A stretch of 22,126 nt of DNA from positions 1-22,126 of the forward strand of contig JBARCX010000322.1 in assembly GCA_049794535.1 (NCBI GenBank), in the 5' to 3' direction. Made by a program: the position numbers and the translations under genes. Each line of letters opens with the position of its first letter. Positions within the stretch are counted from its first letter, which is position 1. This document shows, piece by piece, positions 14,926 to 21,774 of this stretch. The notes beneath the pieces are model-generated. The model did not search any database, was not told the origin of the DNA, and saw nothing but the letters and a program-made list of their open reading frames with translations. Source of the stretch: JBARCX01 sp049794535 (GTDB lineage Bacteria > Pseudomonadota > Gammaproteobacteria > Xanthomonadales > Rhodanobacteraceae).

Positions 14926-15140
14926 ACGGTGACTTCCTGCCGATAGGGCCCGCGTGTGGCTTCCGGTTGCGACATGATGCGTGGCGTTTCCGCGGCAGGC
15001 TCAGACGACGGCGCCATCGGAGGATGTTGACCATCGACCAACATCCAACGCTGGCGCAACGGCGAGAACCAACGGACCAAGCGCTCCTGCCAACGCGGCG
15101 GCGTCGGCAGGTCGATCGGCTCACGGGTTGGCATGCTCAT
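14922..15140 (-). CDS. 72-aa orphan small protein within the ATGA-coupled operon
   Basis: A short gene whose ATG (15140) overlaps the DJ-1-like stop and whose stop overlaps the next start, both as ATGA. GAGGCCGC lies directly upstream, inside the DJ-1 gene. A second ATG two codons later is also possible. The protein begins MSMPTREPIDLPTPPRWQER and has a basic amphipathic stretch with several Trp (about 16-32; RWQERLVRWFSPLRQRW), then a Pro/Ser/Ala-rich tail. The Trp/Arg helix could sit on a membrane surface or on a partner protein. I know no family for it. The reading is supported mainly by the exact overlaps on both sides, which fill the gap without a spare base. Confidence 0.6.
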   Translation of the reverse strand: MSMPTREPIDLPTPPRWQERLVRWFSPLRQRWMLVDGQHPPMAPSSEPAAETPRIMSQPEATRGPYRQEVTV

Positions 15141-15754
15141 GCGGCCTCCGAGGTGTCGGGTACCACGGCGAGCCACGGTGGCAACACCGCATGCTTGAAC
15201 AGCCGATACCAATCCTCGCGATCGCTGGAGCTGTAGAGATCCAGCGTGCGGATCACTTCGCGAGCGAATTCCACGCTACCGAGGTGACTGGCAGTGATCG
15301 TGCCGCCATCGCTCACCGCCAGCACGTTGGCGTCGTATTGATCGGCACCCGCGTACGCAGGCACCTGGCTATCGATATGACCAGGCCAGTTGCCGGTATG
15401 GCGACAATGCTCAAGCAGACCTGCACGGGCTAGCGGCAGCACGCCACTATCGATGCCTGCCACCGGAGCTCCTGCCACGTGCAATTCGCGGATGGCGGCT
15501 ACTGCCGGCTCACCGGCACCGCGCTGCCAAAGATGTCCGCCAGGCACGATCAGCAATGCCGCACGGGCGAAGTCGAGCTGTGCCAGCGATAGGTCAGGCT
15601 GAACGCTGAGCCCTCCCATGGATGTCACCGGCGCCAGCGAAAACCCAACCGTTTGTACCCGCCAATCGCCCGGGCGACGGATCTCGCACAACGCCAAGGC
15701 GGCCTGCCAATCGGCAAAGCCGTCGAAAACCAGGAAATAAACCGTATCGCGCAT
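15137..15754 (-). CDS. DJ-1/PfpI superfamily protein lacking the usual catalytic residues
   Basis: A 205-aa Rossmann-like protein of the DJ-1/PfpI class I glutamine amidotransferase-like superfamily. It starts MRDTVYFLVFDGFADWQAAL and has ALLIVPGGHLWQRG (66-79) and GIDSGVLPLARAGLL (100-114). In active relatives the nucleophile elbow reads I-C-x-x, with Cys where this protein has Asp102. The acidic residue after FADW, usually Glu, is Gln18. Both replacements suggest a non-enzymatic binding role, or different chemistry, rather than a peptidase, deglycase or amidotransferase. The ATG at 15754 has GGAGGGCAGGGA upstream; in-frame sequence further upstream runs antisense through fbp and is rejected. 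It is first in the operon and divergent from fbp. Confidence 0.87.
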   Translation of the reverse strand: MRDTVYFLVFDGFADWQAALALCEIRRPGDWRVQTVGFSLAPVTSMGGLSVQPDLSLAQLDFARAALLIVPGGHLWQRGAGEPAVAAIRELHVAGAPVAGIDSGVLPLARAGLLEHCRHTGNWPGHIDSQVPAYAGADQYDANVLAVSDGGTITASHLGSVEFAREVIRTLDLYSSSDREDWYRLFKHAVLPPWLAVVPDTSEAA

Positions 15755-15887
15755 GTCCCTGCCCTCCGTTGTTGGAGTGACAGGATGACTACCCCCTACT
15801 GCCAACGTAGTGTCAGCAGCATGGCTGCGTCTGGCGTCTGGCAGCCATAGCCGGGACAATGTGCGTTCACTTCCCCACGGACCGCTC
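15755..15887. promoter_or_regulatory. Divergent promoter region between the DJ-1-like operon and fbp
   Basis: The only upstream space for both transcription units (133 bases). It holds an inverted repeat ATGGCTGC (15821-15828) / GCAGCCAT (15841-15848) with a 12-base spacer. Its half-site shares ATGGCTG with the repeat in front of the WYL regulator gene, where ATGGCTGTCA starts at 11951. A TGACA / TGTCA pair also occurs in the 15775-15820 part. No -35/-10 pair stands out strongly on either strand, so exact promoters are not assigned. Confidence 0.45.
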
Positions 15888-16910
15888 ATGAAGCCCATCT
15901 CCCTGATCCAGTTCCTGATTGAGGAACGCCGCGCCGGCCACATCAATGCCGAGCTGTCTTTGCTGATCGAGGTGGTGGCACGTGCCTGTAAGCGCATCGG
16001 CGTAGCGACCGGCAAGGGTGCCCTGGGCGACGTGCTGGGCAATGCCGGTACGGACAACGTGCAGGGCGAGGCGCAGAAGAAGCTGGACGTGATCTCCAAC
16101 GAGATCCTGCTGGAAGCCAATGCCTGGGGCGGACACCTGGCCGCCTGCGCGTCCGAAGAAATGGAAGATCCGCAGCAGATCCCCGACGGTTACCCGAAGG
16201 GCAACCACCTGCTGTTGTTCGATCCGCTGGACGGCAGCTCGAACATCGACGTGAACGTATCCGTGGGCACGATCTTCTCGGTACTGCGCTGCCCGGAAGG
16301 CATCACCGAGCCGAAGGTCGAAGACTTCCTGCAGCCGGGTACGGCGCAGCTAGCCGCCGGCTACGTGGTGTACGGCCCGGCGACCGTGCTGGTACTCACC
16401 TTTGGCCACGGCGCGCACGAGTTCACGCTCGATCGCGAAGTGGGCAGCTTCATCCTCAGCCGTCGCCATATGAAGATTCCGGAAGCGACCGCCGAGTTCG
16501 CCATCAACATGTCCAATCAGCGCCATTGGGAAGCACCCATGCAGCGTTATGTCGGCGAGCTGCTGGCCGGCACGGAAGGCCCACGCGGCAAGGACTTCAA
16601 CATGCGCTGGGTCGCCTCGATGGTGGCCGACGTGCATCGTATCCTCACCCGCGGCGGCGTGTTCTTCTATCCACTGGACGCGAAGATCACCAGCAAAGGC
16701 GGCAGCGGCAAGCTGCGCCTGATGTACGAAGCCAACCCGATGGCCTTCATCGTCGAACAAGCCGGCGGCGCGGCGACCACCGGTCGCGAACGCATCATGG
16801 ATCTTCAACCCACCGCATTACACCAGCGCGTACCGGTGTTCCTCGGCTCGAAGAGCGAGATCGAAGTCGCCACGCATTACCACGTGGAAGCGGACGGCGC
16901 ACAGGGCTAA
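15888..16910 (+). CDS. fbp: Class I fructose-1,6-bisphosphatase
   Basis: A 340-aa enzyme that hydrolyses fructose 1,6-bisphosphate to fructose 6-phosphate and phosphate in gluconeogenesis, in the cytosol. The metal-binding signature FDPLDGSSNIDVNVSVGTIFS spans 111-131, with Asp112 and Asp115 as ligands and the upstream acidic cluster ASEEMED (88-94). The substrate-binding stretch GKLRLMYEANPMAFIVEQAGG (274-294) includes the family Lys and Tyr. YPLDAKITSKGGSGK precedes it. The length matches class I enzymes (about 335 aa). I chose the ATG at 15888 because it gives the family N-terminus (MKPISLIQFLIEERR); the in-frame extension from 15810 lies in the divergent promoter. The ribosome binding site is weak (ACGGA). 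Codon use is strongly G+C-biased, unlike the genes to its right. Confidence 0.97.
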   Translation: MKPISLIQFLIEERRAGHINAELSLLIEVVARACKRIGVATGKGALGDVLGNAGTDNVQGEAQKKLDVISNEILLEANAWGGHLAACASEEMEDPQQIPDGYPKGNHLLLFDPLDGSSNIDVNVSVGTIFSVLRCPEGITEPKVEDFLQPGTAQLAAGYVVYGPATVLVLTFGHGAHEFTLDREVGSFILSRRHMKIPEATAEFAINMSNQRHWEAPMQRYVGELLAGTEGPRGKDFNMRWVASMVADVHRILTRGGVFFYPLDAKITSKGGSGKLRLMYEANPMAFIVEQAGGAATTGRERIMDLQPTALHQRVPVFLGSKSEIEVATHYHVEADGAQG

Positions 16911-16936
16911 CGCTTCCGATGACATCTCTATTTACC

Positions 16937-16977
16937 ATGACGCCTTCGATCCGTTACTCACGGACTGAAGGCGTCAT
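16937..16977. repeat. Long imperfect hairpin 26 bases after the fbp stop
   Basis: ATGACGCCTTC (16937-16947) pairs perfectly with GAAGGCGTCAT (16967-16977). Inside it TCCGT (16950-16954) pairs with ACGGA (16960-16964), separated by a 2x2 internal mismatch, with loop TACTC. The position fits an mRNA 3'-end stabiliser or a terminator, but no U-tract follows. The rest of 16911-17173 is lower in G+C, with a weaker stem GCGCAGC/GCTGCGC at 17107-17125 and no recognisable gene. Confidence 0.5.
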
Positions 16978-17173
16978 AGCTCGACTACCTGCATTGAATA
17001 CGTTTGTGCGGATCAAGCAAAAGTCTTTAGCAAGATTGTGCGACGTGGAAGATCTTGCGCACTTAATCTCTGTACTTGCTATCACTCATACCACTAAGCA
17101 AGACTAGCGCAGCGCAATGCTGCGCCTAACATCGCATTTGTAGTCTGTCGCTCTATTTATTTGGTGATAAAGC

Positions 17174-17458
17174 ATGGCTGACGCAGCCCAGTACACCTTT
17201 AGTTACGAAGAAGTTGCGACAGCGCTCATCAAACAACTTGATATCAACGAAGGGCTCTGGGCGCTCAACGTCAATTTCAGCTTTAGTGCAAAAAGCTTTC
17301 GCAAAGAAGCTAGCAACCCTCAAATGAGTCCAGGTTTCTACGGCATCCTGGAGCACATTGGCTTGATACGAGTGGCCAAAAGCATCCCGGGTATAACTGT
17401 TGATGCGGCGCGAGTGAATCCGAAGCTCACGCGAAGGCCCGGGTCAAAATTAAATTGA
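17174..17458 (+). CDS. 94-aa conserved-looking hypothetical protein
   Basis: A small soluble protein with no signal peptide or membrane segment. It reads FSYEEVATALIKQLDINEGLWALNVNF: a helix followed by a beta strand with alternating hydrophobics (WALNVNFSFSAKSF, 29-42). After that come FYGILEHIGLIRVAK and VDAARVNPK near the C-terminus. The EGLW-strand-VDAA-VNPK order resembles small unnamed proteins I have seen in several phyla; no function is known to me. Initiation is supported only by GGTGATAAAGC before the ATG, a weak site. It lies 58 bases upstream of the first membrane-protein gene of the AAA+ operon, on the same strand, and could be its first member. It is equally possible that it is an independent gene of the inserted segment. 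Confidence 0.65.
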   Translation: MADAAQYTFSYEEVATALIKQLDINEGLWALNVNFSFSAKSFRKEASNPQMSPGFYGILEHIGLIRVAKSIPGITVDAARVNPKLTRRPGSKLN

Positions 17459-17516
17459 GCCTCAACGGATCCAGCAGACGTTTCGTTGATTAATCTGACA
17501 TGGATGAGGTTGCTCG

Positions 17517-18251
17517 GTGAATAACCCGCTGAAAGGGCCGCAGGCGCCGCCGCAAACAAGCCGCCGTCAAACAAGCAGTCGTAGTGAACACGCAGCAACC
17601 TGGTCGTTACTCGGAAAATCCGCTCTTGCCACGATCCTGTTGACGGCCACGATCGCAGTGGCCAGTTACATTGTGCCCCATGGGATAGCTCAGCAAGGCG
17701 ACGAGGTTTCACCTGCGGATCAGCAAGCTCGCCTTGAAGTATTTCGCACACTCGCGCCAATGAATCTGTCCCCGGTCTCCGTAGACGATACGGACCGTGC
17801 AATACAGAGCATGCAGTTGAGTCCTGCCGCCGCTGCGACGTTGAAAGCAAATCTCGCAAGCGCTGCTCCGCCACAGCCACAGCCCGTATCGGTACCATCA
17901 CCTCAAAACCTACCGAGCGCGCATCCAGAAGCGCCTGTGGCCGTGCCTGCACTCGCCCAACGACAAACCCAACGTGTGCGCCTGGTATGGATCACCTTAT
18001 GGGACACCGACATGGAGGATGGCGATGTGGTTCGTATCGACAGCCAAGGGTATTCCCGAACGATCCGGCTCACCAAGAAAGGAGATACGTTCGCCATCCC
18101 GGTACCGGCCGATGGCGTGATCAAGGTGACGGGCGTTAGCGATGGCGATGGCGGCGGCATAACTGTCGGACTGGCTTCGGGAGGCGTCAAAGCGATCTTC
18201 CCGATCATGAGCGAAGGTCAGATATTGGGCCTGCAGGTAAAGGTGAACTGA
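17517..18251 (+). CDS. Single-span inner-membrane protein with periplasmic beta domain, first of the AAA+ trio
   Basis: A 244-aa protein. A short basic cytosolic tail (1-30, several Arg/Lys) precedes one transmembrane helix (about 31-53), which predicts N-in/C-out topology. Then come a charged helical region (60-115), a Pro-rich linker (118-148; PPQPQPVSVPSPQ) and a compact C-terminal beta domain (150-244) with RVRLVWITLWDTDMEDGDVV, a GVSDGDGGGITVG Gly-rich turn and a final LGLQVKVN strand. The Asp/Glu-rich DTDMEDGD loop could bind calcium or another cation. No named family recognised. The GTG start has TGAGG seven bases upstream. Its TGA overlaps the ATPase ATG by one base (TGATG), so the two are coupled. 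Inferred role: periplasmic arm or substrate-contacting subunit of a complex driven by the ATPase. Confidence 0.85.
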   Translation: MNNPLKGPQAPPQTSRRQTSSRSEHAATWSLLGKSALATILLTATIAVASYIVPHGIAQQGDEVSPADQQARLEVFRTLAPMNLSPVSVDDTDRAIQSMQLSPAAAATLKANLASAAPPQPQPVSVPSPQNLPSAHPEAPVAVPALAQRQTQRVRLVWITLWDTDMEDGDVVRIDSQGYSRTIRLTKKGDTFAIPVPADGVIKVTGVSDGDGGGITVGLASGGVKAIFPIMSEGQILGLQVKVN

Positions 18252-19501
18252 TGCGCTGGATTACGACGATGGCCACGCGCCTGATGCCGCTGCTTTTCCT
18301 GTTGACCGTTGCTATAGCAATCGCGCAATTCTGGCTGCAGCATGCGCCAAGCGGACAGGCTATCGATGCTTATCTCAGCAACACCGCCCGTTTCCTGCAC
18401 ACTTATGCATGGTGGGAAATCGCATTTGCGATTGCCTTATGGCTGCTGTTTTTCTTGGGATATTTTCGCGAACGCCAACGCGTCGCGCATCCTGATTTAA
18501 GTAATGGGGGCTGGATCATGGACATACTCGACCGCTTAACCAATCGCTCGGTACTGGAGACCAAGCTGGCCGCGCAACCGGAGGCCATCTTTATCGATGC
18601 CGAACAGCTCGCACTCACGCTTAAGAGCAAGGTCATCGGCCAGGACAGCGTTTGTGACGATATGGCGGCACAAATCCGGCGACGTCTTGCTCTCAAGCAA
18701 CGTGGCAAGCCGGTCGGCGTATTTCTACTAGCCGGGCCACCAGGAACAGGAAAAACTTACCTAGCCAAGTGTTTGGGTAACACCTTGCAACGCAAGCTAC
18801 TGCATTTCGACATGACACAATTTTCCAGCGGTGGCCATGGCGCTACACAGCTGTTCGGTTCGGCAAAAGGTTATGTCGGCTCGGATGCTTATGGAAAGCT
18901 CACGGCTGGTTTACGTGACGCCCCTGACGCGGTCGTGTTGCTTGATGAGATCGAAAAAGCCCATTCAGACGTACAAAAGAATTTTCTGACGGCGTGGAAC
19001 GACGGTTTTGTCACCGAGGCATCCGACGGCAAACAAATCTCCACCACCCAAGCCATTTTTATTCTGACAACCAACGCCGCGACAGATGCGCTGCAATCAC
19101 TCAGTGATCAATACGCCAACGATCCAGACGAATTGCGTCGCACATCGACCAATGCCTTGCGGGAATCAGGATTCGCACCTGAAATCATCAATCGCCTGGA
19201 TCGAATTTTCGTTTTCAAGCCGTTATCGGGCCTGGATGTCGCGCGTGTTGTGGCGCTCGAGATTGAATCGATGATCAAGAGCTATGGTTTGGATGTAAGT
19301 CTCGGTGGTATCGATCCAGAACTTTTGTACGACATGATGCGTCGCCAAGGTCGACTCGGCACAGCTGCATCAGCGCGCGATCTGGTCCGTATCGCAGAGG
19401 AATCCATTGCCGATACGTTGATTGAAGCAAAGCAAAAGGGTTATGCCCGTGTCTCGCTGGTTGCCATGGATGGTCGTGTCGTCGCGAGGCCTGAGGCGTG
19501 A
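18251..19501 (+). CDS. Membrane-anchored Clp-class AAA+ ATPase
   Basis: A 416-aa protein. Two N-terminal transmembrane helices (about 11-29 and 55-72) with basic residues at both cytosolic ends put the ATPase in the cytoplasm. A linker helix (90-128) leads to one AAA+ module of the ClpA/ClpB D2 (HCLR) clade. Motifs: Walker A GPPGTGKT at 162-169, pore-loop GYVG at 207-210, Walker B VVLLDEIEKAH at 228-238 (Asp232, Glu233), sensor 1 TTNAA around Asn275, arginine finger region PEIINRLDRIF with Arg315, and sensor 2 SARDL with Arg376 in the small helical domain. All nucleotide-handling residues are intact. There is no IGF/IGL ClpP-docking loop, no M-domain and no Clp-N domain, so it is not an ordinary ClpA, ClpB, ClpX or ClpV. 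The start overlaps the upstream stop by one base and its stop overlaps the next start by four. Confidence 0.93.
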   Translation: MRWITTMATRLMPLLFLLTVAIAIAQFWLQHAPSGQAIDAYLSNTARFLHTYAWWEIAFAIALWLLFFLGYFRERQRVAHPDLSNGGWIMDILDRLTNRSVLETKLAAQPEAIFIDAEQLALTLKSKVIGQDSVCDDMAAQIRRRLALKQRGKPVGVFLLAGPPGTGKTYLAKCLGNTLQRKLLHFDMTQFSSGGHGATQLFGSAKGYVGSDAYGKLTAGLRDAPDAVVLLDEIEKAHSDVQKNFLTAWNDGFVTEASDGKQISTTQAIFILTTNAATDALQSLSDQYANDPDELRRTSTNALRESGFAPEIINRLDRIFVFKPLSGLDVARVVALEIESMIKSYGLDVSLGGIDPELLYDMMRRQGRLGTAASARDLVRIAEESIADTLIEAKQKGYARVSLVAMDGRVVARPEA

Positions 19502-20589
19502 GTTCGTTGACTCCGGAACGCCCGTTCCGAACATTTCGACGTTTGTGGCAACGAGCCCCCCTATGGCGTTTGAGTGGTATGTCAGCCGCCGTGCTCACGC
19601 TGATGTTCGTCTTGTTCTTCCACAACACTCACCAGCAGCCAACACCAGCGGTATTGCCTAGCCAGGCTTCTTATGTTCCGCAAGCAGCCACCACAGCATC
19701 CACTGGTACAAGCGCGCCCCGCGTAGCCGCAGCATCGACGGCAGCAAGTCCGTCCACGGCAGCTGTACCGAATGCACTGCCTTCTGCGTTATCCGCGACG
19801 AGTACAACAACGCAGCGCAAATCAGCGCCGGTTACGTCTCCGCCTAAAGTGCAGACAGCGACTCTCTCGCTAGCCACGCCCAGCGCATCGTCTACCGACA
19901 CTAGTGGGTTGAATAGCGCCGTTTCCGGACGAAGTTACAGTGGGTCCTTACGCGTCGATGGCTTCAATGTGCCGCTGCCGGCGGGATCTTGGCTGATGCT
20001 GGCCAATACAAGCTTCAAATTACCCACAGCAACGGGCGAGATGCTTTATCTCGGACAAGTTAAGAAGCAGCGTCTGATCGGCGCTGTACGAATTACAGCT
20101 GCGCGAAGTGTTGACCAGCCGGGCGCCGGCTTTCCCAAACCCCCAGGTTGCATCGATCATCAAGCAGACAACCATTACGTTATGTCCGAGGAGGTCATTC
20201 CTAACGGGCACGTGGCCTGCTGGATCATTGGCGGTGTCTACATGACGCCACTTCAACAGTGGGCTGATCGTGCAACCAAAATGCCAGGCCTGGAACGCGC
20301 GGCTGGTGGTGATATGGCAGCCAAGGGTGTTAGCTATCCGCAGGATATGGTTAGCGTCCGATTCACTCGGGCTGAGACGTGGGGCGTGCTTGAGGTGAAA
20401 TACCTATTCAGCCCTGAAGCAGATGGGATTAAATCGAACGAAGTGCCCTCATTTACGGACAGCGATTGGTCCGTAGGCAATATCACTCGCTTTCCCGAAA
20501 AAATGGCTTATGTGGACAAGTTGAAAAACTGGGGCGCCGAATTCTGGCCTCGTTTCAAAACAGCGTTTGCCGAAGGCGAGAAGAAATAA
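19498..20589 (+). CDS. Single-span membrane protein with Ala/Ser/Thr/Pro linker and large periplasmic domain
   Basis: A 363-aa protein. A basic N-terminal tail (ERPFRTFRRLWQRAPLWR) and one transmembrane helix (about 26-42) predict N-in/C-out. A roughly 100-residue low-complexity stretch of Ala, Ser, Thr and Pro (43-145) forms a flexible spacer long enough to cross the periplasm or peptidoglycan. The folded C-terminal domain (146-363) begins YSGSLRVDGFNVPLPAGSWLML and contains two cysteines, Cys218 and Cys241, that could form a disulfide. It ends with KNWGAEFWPRFKTAFAEGEKK. I recognise no named family; the domain looks mixed alpha/beta with no catalytic motif. The start is GTG overlapping the ATPase stop as GTGA. 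It is last in the operon and converges on the 2OG-oxygenase gene. Confidence 0.85.
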   Translation: MSSLTPERPFRTFRRLWQRAPLWRLSGMSAAVLTLMFVLFFHNTHQQPTPAVLPSQASYVPQAATTASTGTSAPRVAAASTAASPSTAAVPNALPSALSATSTTTQRKSAPVTSPPKVQTATLSLATPSASSTDTSGLNSAVSGRSYSGSLRVDGFNVPLPAGSWLMLANTSFKLPTATGEMLYLGQVKKQRLIGAVRITAARSVDQPGAGFPKPPGCIDHQADNHYVMSEEVIPNGHVACWIIGGVYMTPLQQWADRATKMPGLERAAGGDMAAKGVSYPQDMVSVRFTRAETWGVLEVKYLFSPEADGIKSNEVPSFTDSDWSVGNITRFPEKMAYVDKLKNWGAEFWPRFKTAFAEGEKK

Positions 20590-20640
20590 TTTGCTGCATC
20601 CGTCCTACTTTCTGCCTGATCTCCATTCGAACGGATCTGA

Positions 20641-21534
20641 CTAGCCTACGGCAGCACCGTAAGTGCGCTGCCGCATCCACTTGGTGACGATCCATTTCTC
20701 GCCGCGCACTACCGGTGCGCCACCGTGTAGGGTGCGTGGATCGAGCTGGCCATGGCTGTTGGTGTATTCGAAATAGACGGCTGAACCTTTTTTCGGTATC
20801 ACTTCCAGACCGAGCTCTGGGAAGATGGTGGCGCCGCCTTCTTCCACGTCGTTGAGATACATCACAAGCGTGGAAACACGCTGGCCGCCGATCACCATCT
20901 GCGCTTGGCTGCCGGGGTCTTCGGGTGGAAAGAAATCGAAGTGCGGCTTGTATTCGCCGCCGACGTTGTAATGCAGGACCTGCAAGCCTTCGCCACGATC
21001 CACCGAGCAGTTCATCAGCTCGGCGATGCGGCGATCGAGTCGCGCGATGAAGGCATCCGCATTGACCTCGAAGAAGGTGCCGTCGCTGCTACGCTCGGCG
21101 ATCACTTCATGACTGCCACGCGTTGGGTCGACGGTGGTCGAGCGCTGCAGTTTGTCGGCCGAGCGCCGGATCAGTTCATCGCATTCGTCATCACTGAGCA
21201 CATGGTCGAGCACGGCAAGCACCGGCCGATCGATGCGAAATGCGACCTTTATCTCGCGATCCGAGGTGCGAATACGGTTACCGGAGGGCAGTCGCGGTGA
21301 TTCGTACACGTAGGCCCCCGTCGCCTGTGCGACGGGTTCAGCAATGACCGATGTCGGTGCGCTCGCGCCCGCCAGCATGCCGTAGACAGCCGCACTCGCT
21401 TCAATGGGATTGAAGTGATTGCGAACCATGTCGTCAATTAACGACTGCGGAGCACAACCGCGCGCCAGGTTCTCGCTGATCCAGCTGCGCCATTCCGGCG
21501 TGAGACGAATGAGCGGGTTAGTAAGTGTGTTCAT
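20641..21534 (-). CDS. 2OG-Fe(II) dioxygenase, prolyl 4-hydroxylase-like
   Basis: A 297-aa oxygenase. The C-terminal double-stranded beta-helix (about 100-290) has the complete iron site: His198 and Asp200 in YKPHFDFF, and His270 in TLHGGAPVVRGEKW, with Lys280 as the likely 2-oxoglutarate contact. STLVMYLNDVEEGGATIFPELG (221-242) is typical of the P4Hc family. It should hydroxylate a protein or small-molecule side chain using O2 and 2-oxoglutarate. The N-terminal 60 residues are a separate helical segment (PEWRSWISENLARGCAPQSLIDDMVRNHFNPIEA) resembling a short UBA- or SAP-sized module that may bind the substrate. The ATG is preceded by GGGAG with six-base spacing. It stands alone: about 240 bases without a recognisable gene lie upstream, and the AAA+ operon converges 51 bases downstream. 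Confidence 0.93.
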   Translation of the reverse strand: MNTLTNPLIRLTPEWRSWISENLARGCAPQSLIDDMVRNHFNPIEASAAVYGMLAGASAPTSVIAEPVAQATGAYVYESPRLPSGNRIRTSDREIKVAFRIDRPVLAVLDHVLSDDECDELIRRSADKLQRSTTVDPTRGSHEVIAERSSDGTFFEVNADAFIARLDRRIAELMNCSVDRGEGLQVLHYNVGGEYKPHFDFFPPEDPGSQAQMVIGGQRVSTLVMYLNDVEEGGATIFPELGLEVIPKKGSAVYFEYTNSHGQLDPRTLHGGAPVVRGEKWIVTKWMRQRTYGAAVG

Positions 21535-21774
21535 GACTGACTCCCTTGGACTCCCGCACAGTCGGACTGATCAAGCGTAATGCTGTTAGTGCAGCCGAGC
21601 CATGCACCTACCGGCCCCTATATGTACCGCCATCGCCCCGGCATGTGCAGCCCTGCGGCTGCCAACGAAGGAAAATCGAGCCGATCGTTGCAGGGCGCAT
21701 GAAAGGCTTATGTGATGCAGTTTGCTGCTTGACGACATGGCGGCCCGAGTCCAGGCCCGCTCATCCCGCCGACA
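21535..21774. other. Gene-free spacer upstream of the 2OG oxygenase
   Basis: No gene is supported in these 240 bases on either strand. They should hold the oxygenase promoter (minus strand), but no convincing -35/-10 pair was found. One short stem is visible, GCAGCC (21647-21652) / GGCTGC (21657-21662) with a 4-base loop and no U-tract. Confidence 0.4.

Noticed and set aside
15755..16120. N-terminal extension of the DJ-1-like frame upstream of 15754
   Set aside because: It would run antisense through the divergent promoter and the start of fbp. The family N-terminus begins at MRDTVYF.
16919..17107. 62-aa plus-strand frame after fbp
   Set aside because: It spans the long hairpin and has no ribosome binding site or recognisable pattern; it is in frame with a shadow of fbp.
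17107..17125. GCGCAGC/GCTGCGC hairpin before the 94-aa gene
   Set aside because: No U-tract follows and the stem is short. It may belong to a leader structure but does not support a terminator or riboswitch call.
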